Counted from the first letter of the stretch, positions 1 through 12,855 are shown. The stretch is DNA of 64,000 nucleotides from Pohlia nutans (GCA_022496805.1 CM040096.1:15253501-15317500); one strand, 5' to 3'. A program made the numbers and translations. Notes: generated from the letters alone by a model not told the origin.

Positions 1-1166
1 GCATTTTACTCGAAAAATACGATTATGCTATTTAACAATGCTCGCAGTGTATACTGGTGAAGTAGGATTATTTGCTTATCCAAATATTTTAATTCTGTTT
101 TTTATGTGGGAATTAGTGAGTATATATTTTAAGTGGAAAAAGAGAACCCTTCATATTGAGAAAAAAAAATCGTATTGATTTGCTTAAAAATCTCTTAATG
201 TTGTAATTAGCGAATACAAATTATCCAAGATCAAAATTAAATATAATCTATCAATTATGTAAATCAAAAGTACAAGTATTCTAAAGATCACATCACTTAT
301 CATATACCAATGATATGAGAATGAAGTATAGAAAGAATAAAATCTTATTTTGATTCATGTGCATTTAAAAATCCATGGGTTTAGAGTTTACTACTAATGG
401 ACACTTCTTACCACCATTACTGCCATTAATGGTAGGTGGGAAGTATTTAAAACATACTTGTCACATAGCAATGGGATACACATAGAAAAAAGGTAAGAAT
501 ACATACCCAATGAGGCTGCCACGTCACACAAAGCTTGGAAAATAACTAGCGCTACGTCAGCTGGGCTTGTACCTGCTTCATCTGTGTCGTTCATCTATCA
601 CCGTGCCCGATCGTGAGGGGGTTTAGGGAACCCTGTCTCCTTCCTGCCATTTTGTGGTTGCTCACTCCAGCAGCCTGTACTCTCCCACACTTGCGGGCGT
701 CCACTTTGTATTTTCAGCGCGCGTCCTTGGCGATTGTAGATTGCTTGCGTCCTTGGCGATTTTCTACGCGCGTCATTGGCGATTGTGAGCTTACAGTGCC
801 TCAGGAGTGTTAGAACTCTGAAGTTTTAGCTGCATTGTTGCGTAGAGTGAAGGCAAAGTTCGAGTTAGAAAGGGGCAGAGGAAGTTCGTTATGCCTGTAG
901 TTGCTGATCTCGTCTTGCTGATCTTGGAGTCTTGCGGCTAGAGAGCAAATGCAAGGTGAGAGACACTCCGCATGTCTACATCAGGTCCATTTTGATTTAG
1001 TATTTTTGTCGAGATTTTTGTGTATGTGTTTCCTACATCTGCTCTAATATATATATTTCGTTAGCCATTACGTTTCAGCGGTTTTGAATACGGTTAGGGG
1101 TTTATTCTTGTGGAATGTCGCGTTCTACTAACGCTAAGGTTGTTGCGCAAGTTGTAGCAGTGAACA
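1..1166. other. Left edge, no gene; GC-richer leader with a short direct repeat
   Basis: The first 600 bases are AT-rich with no recognisable gene. From about 600 the base composition rises, continuing into the decayed transposon ORF that starts at 1167. Between 718 and 787 a 15-17 base motif (GCGTCCTTGGCGATT and variants) occurs three times. This stretch is probably the 5' leader of the element that follows; that is inference from position and composition. Confidence 0.4.
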
Positions 1167-3150
1167 TTGCTAGAGTGCTTACCTGCAATGGGGAAGGCGC
1201 GCGAAAAGAAGAAGCGGAGGCTTCTAGAGACGGAGAAGACCAGCGAGGGGAATCACAATGCTGGGGCCGGGTTAGCGTCTTCAATGAAGAGGGTGCTAGC
1301 AGGCCAAGGGGGACCGCCTGTATTACCGATCCTGACAAGCACTTCGAAGCTAACGAGGGTTGCAGAAATCAACACTCCGGGCAAACCGGCAAAGATGGCG
1401 AGCGTGAAGACTTGGCAACGAGAAATGCAACCAAGGAAGGAGGGAGGAGGACGGATGAAGGTGAAGGCGTTGATGCGCCTTCTCCGTCCAAGAAATGCGC
1501 TGTGGAGGAGGTCCACGATCGGCCCTCAAAACGATCAAAGGCGCTAGCACATTAGGGTAAGCGGGTGAGTCTTCGCAAGTATCACGGCCGCAAGGAGTGC
1601 GCAGCTCTGAAGGAGGTGATGGACGAGGTGTTAGCAATGGCGGGGGTTCTGAAAGCTGCGAGGAGCGCCGAGAACCAGGAGAAACAACCGCTCACCACGA
1701 ATTCGCTTGCTGCTCCTTCTAACCCGCATGGTACTCCCCCTCCTTCCCCTTCAAGCAATGTACACATAAATGTGTACGTTAGTCCTAGACAATTGCCTGC
1801 AGGTCAATCTTCTCACCCCTCGTCCCCTTTCAATTCGCCCAATGTGCATGTCACAAAGGTCCCTTTCTTCGCAGATGTCATCCCTGAGAGTCCTGGTCTC
1901 GTACAAGGACGTCCTGTGCGCACCTCATTAGTTCCCAGATGCTTAGTTCTAGACTCAGTAGTGCAAAACAACGTAGAAGTTAGCCCTGTGGCTGAAAGAG
2001 GCGCAGGGAAAAGCAATGTAGTACCCAGAGGTCTAGATGCAAATCCCGAAGTGGCAGATCTCCCGCAAGAACACGTAGTGACAGATCTAGGCAAAACCAG
2101 ACCCCGTAGTGGCAGACCCCGTATTGGGAGATTTTGTAGAAGCCGGCACTACAGTGGCAGATCTGGCAAGACCAGACCCCGTAGTGGCAGCTCAATCTAG
2201 ACTAGAGCTTGTAGTGCAAAAACCCGCAGTTGTGGAGCCTCTAGTGTCTAAACCGCATCCTGACTCTAACCTTGCAGTTGTGGACGCTGACAATTTGTCT
2301 AAATCTCAGCTTGAGCCTAGCTGCCTAGGCCTGCTAGATCCAAAACACCAGTAGTACAAACACTCGCTCCTATTGCACCTAATGATATAAAGTATCTAAT
2401 ATCCTTCTTACCCCAGCACGAGAAAGAGGCATTCCTCTTCTCTCACCCACAAGTCGAAGCTCTTATTGTAGGTCAGGGCCCGCATGTAAGCAATTCCATG
2501 AGAAGCCTAGCAAGTGTTCCTAGTCACTACTCGGTGAACACTAAATCCCTGCAGGTCATCCCGCCGCCACAAAAATCAGACATTCAGAAGAAGGAACTAG
2601 CAGCTGCTAGGGCAGATTATGAATGTAGACATAGACGTGGCGTAGAGATGATCGAAGAGTTCAGGAAGAATAGGAGGAGGGAGGAGGCCTTGCCAATAAA
2701 TCCCAGCCAGCAGAAGGAGATATGCAGAGGAAGGCTACAGTGGAGCAAACAGCAAGTGCACTGAATGAGCAGTGTGTGAGAGAGGACGAGCCTGTAGACA
2801 ATGACAACGTCGCAAATAAGGGCAAGGGTGTAGAGGGACAGAACCCTGCAGAGAAGCAGAAGGGAACCAAGGAACACAAGAGTGGGGAGAAAAGGAAGGG
2901 TGGAGAAAAGAAGAAGAAGACCAAGGGTGGGGAGAAGAAGAAGACGACTGAGAACAAGAGGGGTGGGGAGAAGGAGGGTGAGAATGGGGAGGAGCCAGTT
3001 GTGGTTGTGTCAAAGGCAGTAGGTGAGCAATCACCAGTGGCCGGGTCAAGGCCGGAGGCCTCCAAGTCACCTTGCCCAGAACCACAAATTGACGTGCCAG
3101 CTGCTGCCACCGTGGAGAAGCCTCGCCGGAAGCACAGGCGCACACGGGGG
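1167..3150 (+). pseudogene. Frameshifted transposon-like ORF chain (probable CACTA accessory or N-terminal region)
   Basis: A coding-like stretch starts at ATG 1188 with MGKAREKKKRRLLE but is broken many times. The reading moves from frame 3 to frame 2 near 1410 and meets an in-frame TAG at 1553-1555. It resumes at once (GKRVSLRKYHGRKECAALK) and runs to about 2090. There a repeated motif shows the break: the first copy reads gatctaggcaaaacc and the second gatctggcaagacc, so one base differs and the frame shifts. Further shifts lie near 2330 and 2690. The last part is Lys/Glu/Gly-rich low complexity ending RRKHRRTRG. I do not recognise a named domain. It continues logically into the Ptta/En/Spm-like ORF after the insertion at 3148-3913. 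Introns could explain some frame changes, but the indel between repeat copies and the in-frame stop favour decay. Confidence 0.5.
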
Positions 3151-3913
3151 TGATTGCAAGCTATGGTCTACCAAATGGAGAGTGCAGCTTGTGCAGCTAA
3201 AGGCCGTGCAGCTCATGCACTAGCGTTGTAATGCGCACCTCTCAACTTTCAATTAGATAAAAAAATTCACCATCCCAAATAGGGTTTATGCTAATACTTT
3301 CACTTTAGCAATTGTTAAGTTAATTTCAAGACTTTGTGCTTTATTCCACAGCCTTTTTTGTTTTTTACCGAGTAGGGGTAATTAGAGCCTTTTTTACATA
3401 ACATCCATAGCTAGGTTTTATGAAAAATGCATTTTATATCCTACCTCTGAAATTGGATCTTTATTTCATTTTCAAAAAAAAAAATTCATTAAAAAAAGTT
3501 TTAACTACACGAAAATCTTAAAAAACAAAAACATTATGAAACAATTAATTAAAAAATAAGTAAGCGTGATACCAAAAATAATAAAATATGGTAGCTTTGT
3601 ACATACTTGTGTTATGTTCCTATAAATTTGTGAAGTTCAAATTTGACCCCCTTCTAGCATTTCCCATAAAATAGGTGCACTTTTGACAAGCGACACGCTA
3701 CCAAATCCAAGTAGAAATGCTTAATTTGGATAGAGAGATTGAAATTTTGCAAACTTTTTTGTGGTAGACATCCAAACTTTGGAATTCTAGAAACAATGCA
3801 ATTTGTTTCGTCACAAAATTCCATCCCAATATTTATTAATGATTGTCCAAAGATTGAAAAAGCATGCTTACACCGCGACAAAAAATGTGGGTGACCGTAG
3901 CTTGCAATCACCC
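3148..3913. mobile_element. Inverted-repeat (MITE-like) insertion, 766 bp
   Basis: The left end reads GGGTGATTGCAAGCTATGG and the right end is its reverse complement with one mismatch over 21 bases. The insert is AT-rich and has no recognisable protein. It starts exactly where the upstream ORF chain stops (its TGA at 3151-3153 lies inside the terminal repeat). No clean target duplication is visible, so the superfamily is unknown. Confidence 0.6.
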
Positions 3914-3980
3914 GTGGCCACATGCTGATTCCTCAGGCGGTTCATCAAAACCGACCTCTTTTCCTGGGAATCAGTCATAG

Positions 3981-5546
3981 TCAAACTTGCTATGTGGACA
4001 GTCGGGAACGGAGGCCAGTTGGGGGCAGCCATCTGAAATTCCGCCATTTGAGGTCAACACGTTAGCTACTCCCACTGGTGAGTTTGGTGAGCACATGAAG
4101 TTGTATGCGTTTGACCAAGCCTCAAAAGAATTCCCGTGGCACAAGAATTGGAACCGGCAATGTCCGGAGTTAAAGGCTCGTTTTACCTTACTCCTCCGCA
4201 AAATTTACCCGGGACCATGGGAGCCGAAGACAGTCCTAGCAGCAGTTGGAGGTAATTTACGGGAGAGACGATGTAGGCTGAAGAAAAAATTTGAGACTTA
4301 CAAGAATTGGAGGGTTGTCCCAAGACCCAGTGGGTGCTCGAGGGAGTCGTGGTTGAAGATTTACGAGTCTACAAAAGATGAACGGAAGAAGGAGAAGTCT
4401 GACCTTTGCAAGGCAGTTGCAAATGCGCGCATGGCGGAGGTTGGGTGCAGTCACAGATGTGGCCCGCAAGGTGTGAAGGGAATAGGCGCAAGATATGTGA
4501 GTGAATCATTGTTTTACAATTTTACTTTATGTTAATATTGCATTATTTCAGTTCATGCCCCAATGCTGTGTATTAGCTTAGATATGCTTAAATAGTTGCT
4601 GACTAAGTGGACTTGGTCTTAGGCTGGGTCGATGGGGAAATGCATTGTGTTGGGGTGTGGAGAAATAGGAGCGCTGGTTTTATGGTGATGGCGCTATGTT
4701 CAAAGCCTCACTTATGAAATTCCCCGGGTGTTGGGGATGTGGTCAAATCAAGTGGGTAGGGGCTGGACTGTAGGGGGTTGTAGTACAGTAGCCTTTTGTC
4801 TAATTTTACACGGTTTTCCGTTGGGGTGGTGGGGAATGTCACTGTGGTTGTGTCATAGTGAAGCTTTTTTGTATCATTTGACTTGGTCTTAGGCTGACTT
4901 CACAGTAATGGGGTGTGGGGAGTGTTACAATTCAAGGGAATTGTATAATGTGATGGGGGATTATGGTGAGGGCGATATGTTAAAAGCCTCACTTTTGTAA
5001 TACCTCGAGTGTTGGTCATGTAGTCAAATGAAGTGGGATAGGGGCTGGACTGTAGGGGGATGTAGTACAGTGTAGACTTTTTGTCTAATGGGACTTGGTT
5101 TTACACTGGGGTGGTGGGGAATGTCACTCTGGTTGTAGTACAGTGAAGCACTTGTGTCTAATGTGACTTGGTTTTAGGCTGGGGTGGAGGGGAATGTCAC
5201 TGTGCATTTCTCAAGGACTAGTGGCTGACTCAAGGTATGGGTTGGGGTTCTGTGCAAGTAGTACGAGGCGTTTCAGCGCGAAGCTACGGATGAGGAGTTG
5301 TCTTATGGGAAGCATAATGGCTTTGATGCGCTCGAGGAAAGAGTGAATCAAGCCGAGTTAAAAAGTAAAATGCCAATTACCAAAGACAGGCCTAAGAAGG
5401 CCAAGTGTGCACAGAAGTCAGCAGTTACAAAGACCGCGAGCCTTCCATTGGAAGAGGCTTCAATTTCCAGTACTTTAGAAGAGAGTGAGGGATCCGGACT
5501 TGATTCAACAACATCAGATGATGATCCCACGTGTAGTTCGGAGTAG
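3981..5546 (+). CDS. Ptta/En/Spm-like plant transposon protein, two exons, no clear start
   Basis: Exon 3981-4496 and exon 5262-5546 join in phase 0 across an intron with GTGAGT donor and TAG acceptor. Exon 1 contains a basic helix (LRERRCRLKKKFETYKNW) followed by VPRPSGCSRESW, then KAVANARMAE and a Gly-rich end (RCGPQGVKGIGARY). This order resembles the region called 'transposase, Ptta/En/Spm, plant' that accompanies CACTA transposons. Exon 2 is acidic and Ser-rich and ends at TAG 5544-5546. An in-frame stop lies just before 3981 and no ATG fits, so the true 5' part is probably the broken chain at 1167-3150. The family call is from pattern memory. A domesticated host gene is possible but less likely. 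Confidence 0.4.
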
Positions 5547-5603
5547 GAATCCATGAATGTGGTTTGTGTCATATTTGCTTATGGGTATTATGCATGTATT
5601 AGT

Positions 5604-6890
5604 CACTACAAAAAATTTGTCTCTACTCTCATAGTTGTACACATTGTACAAATGTTTACATTATCAATGTATAGTATGGTGATTGGCCTAGGGAGTCAGT
5701 TGAATAAACTTCATTATGTATGTAGCATAATTATGTAGCAGTGAAGTCATTTGACTAACATGGACATATCAGCTGTACTTCAATTCACAAACAGTGAGGG
5801 ACATGCATTGAACATTATGCAATAGTGCAAAAAAATGCACTGTAAAAATTTATCTATTATATTTCTTATTTCTTTTATTGTATGATTCATCCATTCATGG
5901 ATTTAATATTAGGTTGCATTGGTTCTAAATGTTTTATTCAATAGCTCCATTCCAGGCCTGAAGTCCAATCACATGAACCTCAAATTGGCACCCTGAATCA
6001 ACGATATCCATCCAGACATGGATGTAAAAAGCAGTAAGTGCAACCAGGATGAGTAAGTGCTACCAGGATGAATTCTATGAATGTAAAAACATGCATATCG
6101 TCAAATGAAGCTGTAGTTAAAGTCAGATTTATACCAATTAGAGAGCCCCGAGAGAGTCTCAGATTGGAATGTTAGAAGTAGGCTCCATATCTAGATCCTA
6201 TTTCTATGCATAACGTGGCTGTAATGTCCCCAAATTGAAGAACACGTGGCATCGATGAATCTGAAACTTAAATTGAAATCACATAATTCCTTATCTCTAC
6301 TTCAAAATTGGCACGCTAAATAACCATAGAAAGCCATGTACACCCAGTCACCCACTCCATCACTGACACGTGGCAATCCAGAATTCGCTAACTTATTGAA
6401 TATTAAACCGACCTTTTTATCTTCATCCATTGATAAAAACACACTACTAACACTTACTGTCCATGCGTAGTGAAAAGTCACAGTCAAATCTCATAGTAAC
6501 ATAGTACTTAAAATTACTTTTCACAAAATGTAAGAACACCACAATTACCATTACTTTCTCTCATAACTAATTTTGGAATGTGAAAGCATAGGGAGAATGA
6601 AAATCATAGATGTAAAAAAAGGTCGAATGTTAGTAAGTGTTAGAGGGACCCTGGTTCTAAATAGCAAAGTGGGGCCCGATTCAAAACTTCGGGAACCTAA
6701 AAGTACAGCGTTCCCCAAGCTAAACTGAGCTCCCACAAACGTTGCAATAAGCATGTTCCAAAACGTTGCTGCGTTACAACAACGTTTGTAGAGTTGTTCC
6801 AACAACGTTTTTCTGGGCTAGGGGGCTCAGCCCTTCTAGTGTTGAGAGCAACGTTTGTAGTGTTGTTGTCCCCCCCAATTTCTTGTAGTG
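5604..6890 (-). mobile_element. CACTA-type transposon terminus with subterminal repeats
   Basis: On the minus strand, DNA starting at 6890 reads CACTACAAGAAATTGGGGG, the classic plant CACTA terminus. Just inside it (6770-6865) the motif AACGTTTGTAG and near-copies recur several times in both orientations, as expected for CACTA subterminal transposase-binding repeats. A second possible end, CACTACAAAAAATTTG, starts at 5604 on the plus strand, but the 3-bp flanks do not match (AGT versus GGC). The true partner end may instead lie left of the window, which would make the ORFs at 1167-5546 the body of this element. Confidence 0.45.
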
Positions 6891-7104
6891 GGCGTGCACT
6901 ATGTTAAATTTGAGAAAGTATACATGAGTGCATAAAAGGGGTATGAATTTTAGCATTGTTGTACAAAGTATACATACAATAGAGTTATCCGTAAAATCAA
7001 ACAAAAAAATTCCACAAGAAGAAAGACAAGACAAAACTGGTTTTTTCAACTTGAAAGGCAGTGAAAATGAGTTTCAGCCCCTTTTTTTCGACCAATCACA
7101 ATGT

Positions 7105-7185
7105 ACTGCGTTGTTAGAGAGATTCGAACCTTGAACCTCGCCAATGCAAGAGTAGCTCCTCCAAACCTAGCTTGAGTTCCCAAGG
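7105..7185 (-). repeat. tRNA-related (SINE-like) fragment
   Basis: On the minus strand a B-box-like GGTTCGAATC lies downstream of an A-box-like GCTAGGTTTGGAGG at a tRNA-like distance. No cloverleaf or 3' tail could be confirmed, so this is only a candidate. Confidence 0.25.
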
Positions 7186-7721
7186 AGGAATCTCCATGTA
7201 CCTCATGCTCTCCTAAGGGAAGGACCTTGGTGGCTTGTGTAAGTGCCTTAGTGGGTGTCAGAAAATTCTATATCAAGATTGAAAACACCCTATGGTAAAC
7301 AAGTTACATGGTTCTCACTTTACGGATAACTCTAATAAATATATTTAAAGCTGAAAATATTGATGTATACTTACATTAAACATATATTTAGAACGGAATA
7401 GATCTAGACACATGAGATTTTTAGACATATACACCCTCATATAAGGGGTTTTTTTAGAGGGGGTCATGAACGCACATGATTCTCAACTAAACATAATGTA
7501 CAGTGCACTTCTTGAATTGAGAATTAGTGTTGTCACATGAAAAGGTATATTTTAAATCATACTTAAAAGGATAGCACTTGTGGAAAGAGTGTCCAATAGG
7601 AAGTGGACTCAAAGAGTGAAAATAGTTGGATACTCTCTTTCCCTAGCCAAGATAGAGGCATAGAGCCAATAAAAATTAAAATTGCAATTTGATATAACCA
7701 ATTTTTGTTGAATTGAGAGCC

Positions 7722-7830
7722 GAAGAGGCTAGATCTGGGATCTGGAAAGTTTATTCCAGGTATACTTAGACGTCTTCAGGATTATTTCAATGTATTTCAG
7801 CGTATTTAGGGATATTCTATTGTATAGTGC
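7722..7830. repeat. Dispersed repeat, copy 1 (second copy at 16764-16880)
   Basis: Both copies contain GATCTGGGATCTGGAAAG, then TATACTTAGA and TTTCA(A/G)CGTATTTAGGGATA, in the same order and orientation. No coding content or terminal repeats were seen. Confidence 0.6.
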
Positions 7831-8784
7831 TTCTAAGAAATCATTATCGCTTCTTTACTGAACCCATAAATTTTGTACTAAAACAAAACAACATATCTCC
7901 ATGATCATTCAAGATTGCTCAATAGGAATTTTCATAAGTGAAGCTTATTAACTTTAGTTTATAGTTTACTTTTTAAATATAGGATCAAGATCTATACTAT
8001 ATTTTATAGCACTTTCACTCGCTATATTTTTCCAAAATAATAATATTTTAATGGTTTTTTTACCATGTGAATTCTTACTATGACTTTTATTTTCTATTAA
8101 AATAATGGATTTTATTTGGAATTTTTTGAATTTTAAATATGTCTTTTTTGCAAACAAAGCTCAAAAATCTTCTCAAGATGTGCCGATCTATGCCTTCTAA
8201 ATTGGAAGCTATAATGACAAGGAAAATGATGGACATATGTGTTGGTAAATTGATAGAATTTTTTCATCATTAAATCATTTCAATGTAAGTGAGAAGCTTT
8301 AACAGTCAAATGGTTGTAGAGTTTTGAGTAGTCACATGTAGTAAAAACACTCCTTAGTTTACTAAATTTATATGTAATTCTAAAAAAATTCTTACCAACA
8401 AGATGTTTGATTCTAAATTGTTTATACATATATCTAATTAGAGGTTCAAAATTTATCAATGATGCTTTTTATATGATTTTATAATATCAAACACCCAAAA
8501 ACCCTTAAAAAGTTCACCAAAAATAAACATTCTATTTTTGGAAGTAAAAATTTGTATGATTCATCAAAAACAATTCTTCTTGAAGTCTTGATTGAATATT
8601 ATTTTTTAAAAAGTGTTTGGTGGCTTGTGACTGACGAGTATAAAAAATACTATTTGAAGGCTACAAACTTGGGGACACGGATCCACAAGAAAAAAACTAC
8701 TTGTCCCACATTTGAAAAATCAATGTCCCTCTTGTGCAAAAGGTGACACAAAAGAGTAAGATAAAGAGAAGTTCTTGAAGAAAA

Positions 8785-8847
<63 letters not shown>

Positions 8848-9298
8848 TGTTTTTTTTATCATTTTGTATGATTAAACATATCAAGACATCCCCAATCCAA
8901 CCCAGCCTGCAAAGCATGTGACATTTAATAAAATGAGAATGTTCAATAAAATTCAAAAATGCCGTTCCAGAGCCCAAGTAAACACTTCACATTTGGAGAA
9001 TATGCCACATTCTACAAATTATCCTCTAAGACAAAATATAGGTAGATTCTTGTACTTCAATTGATTGCACATGTGATGGAACCTTATTCTTAAATATCAA
9101 ATAAGTGATTCTTGTGATTGATATATAAATACATTAACTATATCAAGAAAATTCGTGTGATAGCATACTTGATAGAAATTGTATAGTAACCTTATCGCAC
9201 TTTTTGATATGGCAGGTTTTGTCATTTCTATATACATTCAGTACAGAAACAATAGATCATATTGAACTTGTACAGTACCCGTATCACTTTGTCAATAC

Positions 9299-9341
<43 letters not shown>

Positions 9342-9683
9342 GTATTTATATATATAGTATAAATACAATATTTTTACTGAGTTCGATACTTCATGTGTAA
9401 TGTAACCGTATTGATTCATTTGCTCGGAATGCATAGTCTTTGTATGACACCTGTACAATTATTGTGTAGTTCCCATCTAGGTTGCCACAGTAAATGATAC
9501 CATATTGTTTCAATACTGAAAATCCTCACTTCTACTTTCTTGATATATATTCCATGCACGTACAGACTACACAGAGTGGGATTGGACAATTTGAAATTGC
9601 ACTACTAGACTTAAAAGTATTGTTCCTTCCAGTCGTTTCAAACGCGTTGTTCCAATCAGGAGACAACATAAATTTGTTGATTC
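7831..9683. repeat. AT-rich intergenic DNA with TA microsatellites
   Basis: No gene is visible. A pure (TA)n run spans about 8789-8841 and a second, interrupted one about 9298-9357. The apparent Ile-Tyr peptides in this region are translations of these runs. Confidence 0.8.
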
Positions 9684-9685
9684 TA

Positions 9686-11066
9686 CAGTGACAAACAAAA
9701 CTGAGTACAGATTTGAAACTTTTCCATTCAAACAACCATACCATGAGCATCAATGGGCAAAGTCCAAAAGTGAATATGCAAAAGTTGTAGAGTGTGACAT
9801 ATAACACATTACTACGGAAGTTTGAAGAAAAACTCAATTGTGATTTGAAAGAAAATGAATTTCAAAGTTAGCCATGTAAAAACTCGGTTTTGTGCGTTAT
9901 AATTTGGAACCACTTTAAATTTTGTCAATTTTTTCTTAAAGCTTCAAAAAAACTTTTTGTGCCTTGGCATGTTGGTATACATCATTTTAGATTGTTGTAC
10001 ACAAAAATTGAAGGAAGTTGACATTTGTAGAATTTAAAATATTCACTATTTGACAAACATGCAAATGATGTTGGTTCTCACAATATTTGAATATTTTTTT
10101 GGAAATGATAGCATGGGACTGATTGGCCATTGTATAGAGAGCATAGGTTGCAATATGAACCATTGTTACATCTTAATGCCCTTGCATTTGAAATAGTTGT
10201 TGAATAGGCCAATGCGTTCAGTTTATATATTAGAGTTGTATGATGCAATTTTTTGGTCTAACTTTTTTGTACAAAGTCTAGAGTTCATGACGCACATACT
10301 CAATCCAATGAATCAAAAAAAAAAAAACATATCATGTTCAATATCATCAAAAAGTTCAAAACTGCCAGAAATTACACTGACTTTCATAAAATTGACAAAT
10401 TTTGATGATATTGAACATGATATGTTTTTTTTTTTTTGATTCATTGGATTGAGTATGTGCGTCATGAACTCTAGACTTTGTACAAAAAAGTTAGACCAAA
10501 AAATTGCATCATACAACTCTAATATATAAATTGAACGCATTGGCCTATTCAACAACTATTTCAAATGCAAGGGCATTAAGATGTAACAATGGTTCATATT
10601 GCAACCTATGCTCTCTATACAATGGCCAATCAGTCCCATGCTATCATTTCCAAAAAAATATTCAAATATTGTGAGAACCAACATCATTTGCATGTTTGTC
10701 AAATAGTGAATATTTTAAATTCTACAAATGTCAACTTCCTTCAATTTTTGTGTACAACAATCTAAAATGATGTATACCAACATGCCAAGGCACAAAAAGT
10801 TTTTTTGAAGCTTTAAGAAAAAATTGACAAAATTTAAAGTGGTTCCAAATTATAACGCACAAAACCGAGTTTTTACATGGCTAACTTTGAAATTCATTTT
10901 CTTTCAAATCACAATTGAGTTTTTCTTCAAACTTCCGTAGTAATGTGTTATATGTCACACTCTACAACTTTTGCACATTCACTTTTGGACTTTGCCCATT
11001 GATGCTCATGGTATGGTTGTTTGAATGGAAAAGTTTCAAATCTGTACTCAGTTTTGTTCGTCACTG
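9686..11066. mobile_element. 1.38-kb foldback element with Tc1/mariner-like ends
   Basis: The arms 9686-10352 and 10400-11066 are almost perfect reverse complements, separated by about 47 bases. The ends read CAGTGAC(A/G)AACAAAACTGAG, and TA dinucleotides flank both sides, as expected for a Tc1/mariner insertion. The element encodes no transposase: its two ORFs are mirror images of one another. The terminal sequence resembles the end of the Tc1-like element at 25526-26426 (about 22 of 32 positions by hand comparison). The few arm mismatches indicate recent origin or ongoing arm correction. Confidence 0.85.
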
Positions 11067-11214
11067 TATGTGAAAATCTATCAATATGGACAATGTAAAT
11101 AAATAAATAAAAAAGAAGATCCTACCTGAGAAAAACACTAATTTACCCTATCAAGTCAAACTGCCACATCATAAAAGTAAAACTACCATGTCATAAAAGT
11201 CAAATCGCCTCCTC

Positions 11215-11310
11215 ACTAACAATGTGCCTAGAGGGTTCGAACCTAGGACCTCACAAATAATAAAGATCACCCCTAACCATCTCCCCTAACCATCTCGCCT
11301 ATCTCTCACA
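11215..11310 (-). repeat. tRNA-related (SINE-like) fragment
   Basis: On the minus strand GATGGTTAGGGG occurs twice in tandem (A-box-like), followed about 35 bases later by GGTTCGAACCC, an exact tRNA B box. This is probably the head of a tRNA-derived SINE or a tRNA relic. The rest of 11069-12650 is AT-rich with a short TA run near 11664, and I see nothing else in it. Confidence 0.35.
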
Positions 11311-12654
11311 CATGCACATGCCGTTTAAAAAATAGATAATATAGCATTAATTTAAAAAATCAACACTTAAAAAATTGTTTTGTGACTTTTCAAAATCTCA
11401 TAACTTTTGCAAAACTAAACATTTTTAAACATTTTCTTTTTCACATGTAGCTATTGTAATGAGGAATCTAATTGAGAAAGAAAATTTGAAACAAATCTAT
11501 CATATTTTTGTAGTAATTTTGAAGTGACGAGAGTTAAAAAAACATATTATAAAATTTTCAATGTGTATTACTTTTGCAAAACAAAAGATTTTTTAATCTT
11601 TTGACCACGTTGTCTGGCTGCCATTGTAGTTTGGATCTTTTGGAAAATCAACCAATTTTTATTATTATATATATATATATATTTTAATTTATTCAATTAC
11701 ACTTTTGAAAACTGTAGTACAATACTCTAAACAGAAGATTGTCTCCCCTTTGTACCCCCACTCACAAAATTGCATGTATAGTAATTCGGAATCGGTTTCC
11801 TCAAAAAATACTCAATCAATATCTTAAATAGATAACATTTTCATTCATTATACCATGTTTCACTGTTCAAAATTTGAATGCTGATTTTTGGTGAATTTGT
11901 AAAGAATTTTTAGAGATCAAACTTAGAAATTCATTTAAAAACCATTATTGATAGATTTTACACCTATGATTGAATACATGCATAGATAATTTAGAAATAA
12001 ACATCTTTCCAAGTAGAAGAAAGTTCCAAAAATATGTATGTTTTCATAAAAACTAGTGACAAAAAGATTGCTTGCTTACTACATATAACCAATAAAAACT
12101 CTACACTTATTGCATGTAAATTAATACTAAATTGATTTTTTCCAAATTATTCAATCAAGACTTCATGAAGAAATTTTTTTGATTGATGATACAAATTTTT
12201 ATTCTCCAAAAACAGAATGTTGATTTTGGTGAACTTTTAAAAAGTTTTTGGTGTTCAATCTTAGAACAAAATTTTCGAGGCATCTATATCTCTTTAACCC
12301 CTAAAGGAGCATGCTCATTCTTAAAATTTTATCACCTTTTTGTGATACTTTTAAAAAGACATTACGCTAAAATTACTCATCTACATTTGCAGAGCCTTTT
12401 AACTTAAAGTTCTCCACCCTCGAACGCTCGTCAAACATCAAAAGTGTACCTCAAATAATCAATAAACCAATCATAAGTAGAATGTGGGATATAGTCATCT
12501 AAACTTAGATTTGAAGTGTCATTGATCTTTTACACACTCTATGATAGAGAATCAAGAAGCTTTTTGGAAGGACCCTTGACATTTTTCATTGGCTTTTGAA
12601 GTGTGTCAGATTCTTAGCTAGCGCCGTTGGAGATGCTCTTACTGAGGTCATTAA

Positions 12655-12855
12655 GGGCCGACTTCCATGCAAGGGGGGCAATGGGTGGTCGGTCCTCCAA
12701 AGGAGGAAGCTCCACCGATATGGGTGGAAACAGGAGGATTCTAGAGTATAAATTTCCTTTGTACCGAAATGGGTGGAGCATCGGTGGTTTTTGAGACCTC
12801 AATTCTTGTCTTCTAGTGCCTTCCACCCACCACCCACTCACATGGAAGTCCGCCC
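12655..12855. mobile_element. Harbinger/Tourist-like MITE, 201 bp, TAA duplication
   Basis: The ends GGGCCGACTTCCATG and CATGGAAGTCCGCCC are inverted repeats with one mismatch, each bordered by TAA (12652-12654 and 12856-12858). A 3-bp TWA duplication and GGGC-type ends are typical of PIF/Harbinger MITEs. It lies about 360 bp upstream of the VWA gene start, in its promoter or 5' leader. Confidence 0.65.

Noticed and set aside
1102..3145. Large ORFs on the minus strand across 1.1-3.1 kb
   Set aside because: They are shadows of GC-rich, Lys/Glu-coding sequence on the plus strand and have Pro/Ser-rich composition without any recognisable motif.
8720..9458. ORFs rich in Ile-Tyr
   Set aside because: They translate TA microsatellites.
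10197..10555. Two similar 80-codon ORFs on opposite strands (10197-10439 and 10313-10555)
   Set aside because: They are mirror translations of the two arms of the foldback element, not genes.
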